Shown here in pieces: positions 6,535 to 11,200 of a DNA stretch of 11,200 nt. The notes under the pieces were generated by a model. It was not told the origin of the DNA and made no database searches. It was given only the letters and a program-made list of their open reading frames with translations. The DNA comes from CAZGGW01 sp964525365. Lineage in GTDB: Bacteria > Bacillota_I > Bacilli_A > RF39 > UBA660. The stretch is from assembly GCA_964525365.1 (NCBI GenBank), contig CAZGGW010000027.1:1-11200 (forward strand). The letters are read 5' to 3'. Every line of letters begins with the position of its first letter. The stretch's first letter is position 1. Made by a program: the position numbers and the translations under genes.

Positions 6535-7515
6535 TTATAATTTTACTACAATATCTTTTACATTTCTATCTTTAAACGCAAATATTTTAACAAATATAAA
6601 AGTTATTGGAATTCCAAGTAATGCCGCAGATGCATAAATTAATATCTTATTTATTTTTAATATATCTATAAACACATAAACAAAACTAAACAAAATTACA
6701 AAGTTAGGTATATAAGAAATAATAAATTTTATGAAATCTTTTATATTTATTTTTCGCTTAAATATTAACTTTATATTACAATAATATGATACAAATAAAC
6801 TAAATGTGTATCCACATACATATGATAATATTGGATTTATATAAGTTGATATAATTAATGAACACATAAAGTTAGTAAGTGTCCCAATACCACCACAAAA
6901 TACAAATAAAACAAAATCTTTATTTATAAAAAAACTTAACTTGCTTTTTTTAAATTTATAATCTTTTGTATATTTTATTATTTTATTTCCTTTTACAACA
7001 AATCCACACGTAGCATACTCTATAATTGATTTATCTGTAGGCGAATCTCCATAAGATTCCTTTGGAATGACTTTATAACATTTTTTGTATCTATTTACTT
7101 TTTCTTCACCTCTACAATTAGTACCATCTATTTTCCCAGTATTCCGATTATATGTAGTAGCAATAACATTCCTTATATTTAAATATTTACAAAACTTTTC
7201 TATCCACAAATCATAAGAAGCGCTTATCACAATATCCTTTGGAGTGTTTTTATACCATGTCTTTATTTTATAAATATGTGCTTCAACAAAATCTTCAATA
7301 TATATATCTAAATCTTTTATCTTATACAAAAAAGAAAAAACTGTAGACTTAAATTCTTCGAAAGTACACATACCAAATATATATTTTATAAAAACAAAAA
7401 AACTTTTTAATAAACTAATAATTACTAAAAAAGGTTTCTTTTTAAAACTGTATTTTATTAAATCAACTCCACTATCCCCTTTGTAAATTGTATTATCAAA
7501 ATCATATACTATCAT
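6535..7515 (-). CDS. Fusion of HAD-IB phosphatase and GtrA-family flippase domain
   Basis: A 326-residue two-part protein. Residues 1-190 form a HAD phosphatase with motif I YDFDNT (D5 nucleophile, D7 acid/base), motif II ISAS (97-100), the lysine of GEEK (K139) and motif IV GDSPTD (156-161). Its cap has a hydrophobic stretch (29-48). Residues 200-315 are a GtrA-type four-helix membrane domain that begins FVLFVFCGGIGTLTNF; GtrA proteins are thought to flip prenyl-phosphate sugars. The start is the ATG at 7515, where motif I is N-terminal and GAGG (7521-7524) lies 5 nt upstream. An upstream in-frame ATG (7560) would add 15 non-homologous residues and overlap the previous gene. The gene begins 2 nt after the phosphoribosyltransferase stop codon. 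Inference: it removes the 5-phosphate from prenyl-phosphoryl-5-phosphoribose and flips the product. Confidence 0.88.
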   Translation of the reverse strand: MIVYDFDNTIYKGDSGVDLIKYSFKKKPFLVIISLLKSFFVFIKYIFGMCTFEEFKSTVFSFLYKIKDLDIYIEDFVEAHIYKIKTWYKNTPKDIVISASYDLWIEKFCKYLNIRNVIATTYNRNTGKIDGTNCRGEEKVNRYKKCYKVIPKESYGDSPTDKSIIEYATCGFVVKGNKIIKYTKDYKFKKSKLSFFINKDFVLFVFCGGIGTLTNFMCSLIISTYINPILSYVCGYTFSLFVSYYCNIKLIFKRKINIKDFIKFIISYIPNFVILFSFVYVFIDILKINKILIYASAALLGIPITFIFVKIFAFKDRNVKDIVVKL

Positions 7516-7517
7516 TA

Positions 7518-8363
7518 CTACCTCATTATATATATTAACATAACTCCATATATTAAGCAAAGTACAACCAATGTTTTATCTTTCAAAAGAACTTCTGTTG
7601 GATCTCCATCGGATTCTTTTTCAATTAATAATAAATACTTTATCATTATAATAAATACAACCGGAATAGTAAAAACTAAAAACCTAAGATTTTGATTTAC
7701 AGCCCAAAGCGAATAAAACAAAAACGTTGATGTAACACTAACATACATAAATTTGTCTAAAAATCCTTCATTATATTTATTTAAAACTTTTCTAGTTTTG
7801 CTATAATCTCTAATTTCATTTCTTCTTTTACCAAGAGATAAGAAAAATGCACCAGACATTATTGTTAGATACAACCAATATGAAACACGCACATCAATAA
7901 TTTGTGCCCCGTAATAAATTCTCAAAATATAAAAACATACCAAAAAGAATACATCAAAAATTGGTAAGTTTTTAACATATAAACTATATATAATATTTGA
8001 AATCAAATATAAAAGTAACAGTAAAGGAGTAAACAAATCATTTGCCTTAGATAAATAATTAATATATAAAGATAAGAAAAAAAGTATTACGCAAACCAAA
8101 ACAGCAGCATCTACACTTATCTCACCACTAGCAATAGGCCTATGTTTCTTAGTATTGTGTAATTTATCTTTGTTTTTATCTACAATGTCATTAATTATAT
8201 ATACAACAGAAGCCATCAAAGAAAAAGCAATAAATCCGTATAGAACACTAATAAAGTTTTTAGTAAACAACCCATGAGTAAATATCAAAGGCATAAAAAT
8301 CAATAAATTCTTTATATAATGTTTTACGCGCATTAATTTTATTAATATTTTAATTTTCTTCAT
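7518..8363 (-). CDS. UbiA-family polyprenyl-phosphate phosphoribosyltransferase (DPPR synthase-like)
   Basis: A 281-residue membrane prenyltransferase with about eight or nine spans. The first aspartate-rich motif is NDIVDKNKD (58-66), followed by LHNTKKHRPIASG (68-80). A second conserved segment is SLGKRRNEI (176-184), and the C-terminus has GDPTEVLLKDK (253-263). These match mycobacterial Rv3806c (UbiA), which has NDVRD..AD, H.TK..RPIA.G, GKR..EL and GEPE...L.D in the same order, better than they match quinone- or haem-pathway UbiA enzymes. The reaction would be polyprenyl phosphate plus PRPP giving polyprenyl-phosphoryl-5-phosphoribose at the inner face of the membrane. It is the first gene of the glycan operon, with a GGGGGAAG ribosome binding site and a strong promoter close by. 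The phosphatase/flippase fusion follows after 2 nt. Confidence 0.87.
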   Translation of the reverse strand: MKKIKILIKLMRVKHYIKNLLIFMPLIFTHGLFTKNFISVLYGFIAFSLMASVVYIINDIVDKNKDKLHNTKKHRPIASGEISVDAAVLVCVILFFLSLYINYLSKANDLFTPLLLLLYLISNIIYSLYVKNLPIFDVFFLVCFYILRIYYGAQIIDVRVSYWLYLTIMSGAFFLSLGKRRNEIRDYSKTRKVLNKYNEGFLDKFMYVSVTSTFLFYSLWAVNQNLRFLVFTIPVVFIIMIKYLLLIEKESDGDPTEVLLKDKTLVVLCLIYGVMLIYIMR

Positions 8364-8381
8364 ATTACTTCCCCCAATTTA

Positions 8382-8410
8382 ATTATATAAAAAAAGAACA
8401 AATCTTTCAA
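8382..8410 (-). promoter_or_regulatory. Sigma-A promoter of the glycan operon
   Basis: On the minus strand, -35 TTGAAA (8405-8410) and a perfect -10 TATAAT (8382-8387) are separated by exactly 17 nt. The predicted start near 8375 leaves only about 12 nt before the ATG, with the GGGGGAAG ribosome binding site (8368-8375) at the very 5' end of the message. The -35 box lies inside the terminator hairpin of the protease gene upstream. Confidence 0.75.
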
Positions 8411-8420
8411 TCTATTCTTT
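8389..8420 (-). terminator. Intrinsic terminator overlapping the S41 protease stop codon
   Basis: On the minus strand AAAGAATAGATT, a GAAA tetraloop and GATTTGTTCTTT can form a 12-bp stem (8393-8420, three G-U pairs) followed by an uninterrupted run of T (seven in all, 8389-8395, the first three in the stem). The stem includes the last lysine-glutamate codons and the TAG stop of the protease gene. It would end the protease transcript just before the glycan operon starts. Confidence 0.6.
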
Positions 8421-9686
8421 AGCAACTTCTAATGCTTTATTAAGTATCAAATCTTCTTTATCAGAACTTTCAGTTATTTCAATATCAGGCGTAATTCCAA
8501 TTTCATTTACTTCGTTTCCATTTGGTGTTAACCAATATGCTGTTGTATATTTTATCATTGCTCCACTGCTCAATGTTTCGGTTTCTTGGATAGATCCCTT
8601 TCCATAACTTTTAATTCCAACAAGTGTAGCTCCATAGCTTTCTTTTAATGCTGCAGCAAGTATCTCAGATGCACTTGCACTACCTCCATTTGTCGCTACT
8701 ACTATTTTATAATCTTTTGTATCTGCATACTTTGCTCTATATGTTGTTATTTTATTGTTTCTATCTTTTAATTTATAAATTACATCATCTTTTTTTAAAA
8801 AATACTCTGCGATATCAACTGCAGTACTTAAATAACCACCTGTGTTATTTCTGACATCAATAACTAAACTTTTCATGCCTTGTTTTTCTAAATCTTCTAA
8901 TGCATCTTTAAATTGTTTCGCTGTATTAGCAGCAAAAGTTGAAATATAAATATACCCTACAGAATCATACATTTTACTTGTTATACTTGGTATTTCCACA
9001 TGACTAAGAATAAGTGTTGTAGCATATTCTTTATCATCTCTTTTATATTTTATTTCAATTTCTGTCTTGCCTGTATTTTTAATAAGATTTGAAACATATG
9101 AAGCGGTTTGACCTTTCATGTCTTCTTTATTTATTTCAATGATCTCATCTCCGGCTTGCAAGCCAGCTTTTGAAGCAGGTGTATTATCAAACACATTTAC
9201 TATTAAAACATAATCAAGTTCACTAGAACTAGTTATTTCAACTCCAATACCTTCATATTCCCCAGTTAATATTTCCGTTAAAGCAGTTGTTTCATCGACT
9301 GGTAAATAACTAGTATAAGTATCTTCTAAAAAATTAAACATCCCTTCGATAGCGGCATTTATTAATTTTTCTTCATCTACCTTTTCAACATAACTTCCAA
9401 GTATGTTTTGATAAGCTTCTACAAATTCATTTAAATGATCTTTTTCTTCATTATTTTTATTAAATTCTGCATTTATTTTTTCATAATTACTATATATTAA
9501 AAAACCACTTGCGATACTAACAATAAAGCCAGTTACTATTACAATAATTATTACTTCAGCCAAACTAAAAGATGCACTTTTATTATTGTCTTCTTTTTTA
9601 GATCTTAATGGTTTCCTTATAATTCTTTTTACTTTTTTATCTTTTTCTTCTTTTAATGGAGTCTTTTTTACTTCTTTTTTCTTCAT
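8412..9686 (-). CDS. Membrane-anchored S41 C-terminal processing protease (CtpA/CtpB-like) with PDZ domain
   Basis: A 424-residue serine protease acting outside the membrane, a family that trims C-termini of secreted or membrane proteins. Layout: a very basic, Lys-rich cytoplasmic N-terminus (1-36); one transmembrane segment (~43-65); a helical linker; a PDZ domain (~140-230, with EYEGIGVEI and GLQAGDEIIEIN); and the S41 protease core. The catalytic serine is S338 in GGSASASEI and the lysine K363 in YGKGSIQ, positioned as in algal D1 protease and B. subtilis CtpB. It ends with the usual GITPDIEI. The start is the ATG at 9686, with AGGAG (9695-9699) 8 nt upstream; an in-frame ATG at 9728 would put this site inside the gene. 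The membrane segment starts SFSLAEVIIIVIV, which looks like a type IV prepilin N-terminus. Likely its own short transcription unit. Confidence 0.93.
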   Translation of the reverse strand: MKKKEVKKTPLKEEKDKKVKRIIRKPLRSKKEDNNKSASFSLAEVIIIVIVTGFIVSIASGFLIYSNYEKINAEFNKNNEEKDHLNEFVEAYQNILGSYVEKVDEEKLINAAIEGMFNFLEDTYTSYLPVDETTALTEILTGEYEGIGVEITSSSELDYVLIVNVFDNTPASKAGLQAGDEIIEINKEDMKGQTASYVSNLIKNTGKTEIEIKYKRDDKEYATTLILSHVEIPSITSKMYDSVGYIYISTFAANTAKQFKDALEDLEKQGMKSLVIDVRNNTGGYLSTAVDIAEYFLKKDDVIYKLKDRNNKITTYRAKYADTKDYKIVVATNGGSASASEILAAALKESYGATLVGIKSYGKGSIQETETLSSGAMIKYTTAYWLTPNGNEVNEIGITPDIEITESSDKEDLILNKALEVAKE

Positions 9687-9708
9687 TATCTCATCTCCTA
9701 CATTATTC

Positions 9709-9737
9709 ATAATAACATATTCAATCATAAAATTAAA
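9709..9737 (-). promoter_or_regulatory. Possible promoter of the S41 protease gene
   Basis: On the minus strand an extended -10 (TGT followed by TATTAT, 9709-9717) has a weak -35 TTTAAT (9732-9737) 17 nt upstream. It lies between the rplQ terminator and the protease ribosome binding site, where a promoter is expected. The predicted leader is short (about 16 nt). The match is modest. Confidence 0.4.
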
Positions 9738-9767
9738 TCTTTATTAAAAATTTTTCACTTATTTTAC

Positions 9768-9798
9768 AAAAAAACACCTAACTAATTGTTAAATGTTT
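9768..9798 (-). terminator. Intrinsic terminator of the ribosomal protein/rpoA operon
   Basis: On the minus strand AAACATTTAAC (9788-9798) pairs over 11 bp, with two G-U pairs, to GTTAGGTGTTT (9772-9782) across a 5-nt loop. A run of seven T follows (9768-9774, overlapping the stem base). It begins 8 nt after the rplQ stop codon, the usual end of this operon. Confidence 0.8.
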
Positions 9799-9806
9799 TT
9801 TGATTT

Positions 9807-10151
9807 TTATACTAGTTCTAATCTTACGATTAAAGCGTCGTCGCCTTTTCTTTCTTTTAACTTAATTATTCTAATATATCCGCCATTTCTATCTTTATAA
9901 TTTGGTGCGATTTCATCAAATAACTTCTTTACTAAATCCTTATCGTTATTTAAAAATGCTAATGCTTTTCTTCTTGATACTAAGTCACCTTTTTTGCCAT
10001 AAGTAATCATTTTATCAACAAATTTTCTTACTTCTTTTGCTCTTTCATCAGTTGTGTTAACATGGCCACATTCAATAACTGTTTTAGTAAGACCAGAAAG
10101 AATACTTCTTCTTACTCTAGTTTCTCTATTTAATTTTCTATATAACGTCAT
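9807..10151 (-). CDS. rplQ: Large ribosomal subunit protein bL17
   Basis: A 114-residue basic protein of normal length for bacterial L17, a component of the 50S subunit near the exit tunnel. It opens YRKLNRETRVRRSILSGL, the counterpart of the usual YRKLGR....R.A....L start. It contains the family's TTDERAKEVRKFVDKMIT..K and RRKALAFL segments and ends GYIRIIKLKERKGDDALIVRLEL, the typical L17 C-terminus. The start is supported by AGGAGG (10156-10161), which overlaps the rpoA stop codon, so the two genes are probably translationally coupled. The order rpsK-rpoA-rplQ is the standard bacterial arrangement. A strong terminator follows. Confidence 0.98.
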   Translation of the reverse strand: MTLYRKLNRETRVRRSILSGLTKTVIECGHVNTTDERAKEVRKFVDKMITYGKKGDLVSRRKALAFLNNDKDLVKKLFDEIAPNYKDRNGGYIRIIKLKERKGDDALIVRLELV

Positions 10152-10159
10152 CTTTCCTC

Positions 10160-11110
10160 CTAGTCTTGATCATGGAACTTAAGCCCCATGTCCTGTATTT
10201 TTTCTATTACTTCTTTTAATGACTTTTTCCCTAAATTTCTAATTTTCATCATTTCATTTTCAGTCATTGCTGTTAAATCTTGTAATGTATGCAGTCCAGC
10301 TCTCTTAAGACAATTATAAGCTCTTACTGATAAATCCAATTCTTCTACTGGAGTTTCAAGAGTCTTAACAATAGGATCTTCTTCTTTATCAGCAAGCATT
10401 CCAGAAACATTTGATATCTCGTTTAATGATGCTAATATTTCAAAATGTTCTATTAATATACGACTTGCAAGTGCTATTGATTCTTGTGGAGTTATACTTC
10501 CATTAGTTTCAACATTTAATGTTAACTTATCATAATTTTCACTTTGTCCTACACGAGCATTTTCTACTTCATAACTTATTCTTTCAATAGGGCTATAAAG
10601 CGAATCAATCGCTATTGTACCAACTTCTACACTTTTAAGCATTTTAGCGTTATCTTTTGCATCAACATAACCTCTTCCGCTTGTAACGGTCATTGTCATA
10701 TCAATACTTCCACCTTTTGATAAAGTACAAATTAATAAGTCTTTATTAATTATTTCAACTTCAGCATTTGGTTCTATATCACTAGCGTGTACTTCACCTT
10801 CTTTAGTTACTTTCAAATGAAGTATTTGTGATTCTTCTGAAAATTTCTTTAATACAAGTCCCTTTAAATTAAGAATTATTTCAGTTACATCCTCAACTAT
10901 TCCATCAATTTTTTGAAACTCATGCATCACGCCTTCAATTCTAATTGAAGAAATTGCTGAACCTGGTAAATTAGATAACATAACTCTTCTTAATGCATTT
11001 CCTAAAGTAGTTCCGAATCCTCTTTCAAGCGGTTCTAATTCGAATTTTCCGAAAAATTTACTTTCATCGTATTCTGCAACTTTATATTCTGGTTTTTCAA
11101 ATCTTAACAT
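10160..11110 (-). CDS. rpoA: DNA-directed RNA polymerase subunit alpha
   Basis: A 316-residue protein, the usual length. The N-terminal domain (about 1-230) dimerises and nucleates polymerase assembly; it shows FELEPLERGFGTTLGNALRRVMLSNLPG and SSIRIEGVMHEF. A linker leads to the C-terminal domain (about 245-312; VRAYNCLKRAGLHTL, then MMKIRNLGKKSLKEV), which binds UP-element DNA and activators. The start is the ATG at 11110, with GGAG of AAAGGAG (11119-11125) 8 nt upstream and the canonical first residues MLRFEKP. Extending to the in-frame ATG at 11161 would add 17 residues that are merely the rpsK tail in another frame. The spacer to rpsK is 16 nt. Confidence 0.98.
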   Translation of the reverse strand: MLRFEKPEYKVAEYDESKFFGKFELEPLERGFGTTLGNALRRVMLSNLPGSAISSIRIEGVMHEFQKIDGIVEDVTEIILNLKGLVLKKFSEESQILHLKVTKEGEVHASDIEPNAEVEIINKDLLICTLSKGGSIDMTMTVTSGRGYVDAKDNAKMLKSVEVGTIAIDSLYSPIERISYEVENARVGQSENYDKLTLNVETNGSITPQESIALASRILIEHFEILASLNEISNVSGMLADKEEDPIVKTLETPVEELDLSVRAYNCLKRAGLHTLQDLTAMTENEMMKIRNLGKKSLKEVIEKIQDMGLKFHDQD

Positions 11111-11126
11111 AATAATTTCTCCTTTC

Positions 11127-11200
11127 CTATATACGTCTTCTCTTAGGTGGTCTACATCCATTATGTGGAATTGGTGTTACATCAGTTATTTCTGTTATTT
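11127..11200 (-). CDS. rpsK: Small ribosomal subunit protein uS11, C-terminal end (partial)
   Basis: On the minus strand the last 23 codons before a TAG stop read ITEITDVTPIPHNG followed by CRPPKRRRI. This is the highly conserved C-terminus of S11, which sits on the 30S platform. The rest lies beyond the right edge. Its position immediately upstream of rpoA is the standard order. The fragment is too short for ordinary ORF calling but the match is unmistakable. Confidence 0.95.
   Translation of the reverse strand, partial: ITEITDVTPIPHNGCRPPKRRRI

Noticed and set aside
7516..7560. Upstream ATG for the HAD-GtrA gene at 7560
   Set aside because: It would overlap the phosphoribosyltransferase by 43 nt and put 15 unrelated residues before HAD motif I. 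The ATG at 7515 has a GAGG site.
8648..8854. Plus-strand ORF of 68 codons, rich in Leu, His and Tyr
   Set aside because: It is antisense to the catalytic region of the S41 protease, and its composition reflects the complementary codons.
11111..11161. Longer rpoA reading frame starting at 11161
   Set aside because: The extra 17 codons overlap the rpsK end in another frame. The canonical MLRFEKP start has its own GGAG site.
1..11200. CRISPR arrays, tRNA genes, insertion sequences or phage attachment sites
   Set aside because: No regularly spaced repeats, tRNA-like cloverleaf, transposase/integrase or flanking direct repeats were found on reading both strands.

Overview
The window comes from a low-GC (high-A+T) Firmicute. 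It is probably a Bacilli/Mollicutes-related lineage such as an uncultured gut bacterium. The evidence is the AT-rich coding sequence, GGAGG-type ribosome binding sites, standard stop codons (TAA, TAG and TGA all end genes), a YgaC/NtdP protein very like that of Bacillus, and the 16S 5' end. I cannot name a genus from sequence alone. Every supported gene is on the minus strand, so the biological reading order runs from high to low coordinates.

Housekeeping block (about 9768-11200): the C-terminal end of rpsK (S11), then rpoA and rplQ, closed by a strong intrinsic terminator. Next, behind its own probable short-leader promoter, is a membrane-anchored S41 C-terminal processing protease (8412-9686). 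A terminator overlapping its stop codon also contains the -35 box of the promoter for the next operon.

Envelope-glycan operon (1142-8363): six tightly packed genes with gaps of 2 to 18 nt and one 17-nt overlap. In order they encode: a UbiA-family polyprenyl-phosphate phosphoribosyltransferase (like mycobacterial DPPR synthase); a single polypeptide joining a HAD-IB phosphatase to a GtrA flippase domain; an extended SDR NAD-dependent epimerase/dehydratase; and three polytopic membrane proteins. Of these three, one resembles AftB-type arabinofuranosyltransferases, one is unassigned, and one is a GtrII-like glucosyltransferase. Together they look like a route that puts phosphoribose on a lipid carrier, removes the phosphate, flips and perhaps epimerises the sugar lipid, and transfers the sugar outside the membrane. 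This parallels mycobacterial decaprenyl-phosphoryl-arabinose biosynthesis, but no DprE1-like flavoenzyme is present in the window. This is the most interesting part of the window.

Distal block (1-1140): ntdP, a DUF402 nucleoside tri/diphosphatase, has its own consensus promoter immediately after the glycan operon and an intrinsic terminator. Then come a near-consensus rRNA promoter with A-tracts, a boxA-like leader, and the first ~293 nt of a 16S rRNA gene with an unusually long V1 helix. The 16S gene runs off the left edge of the window.
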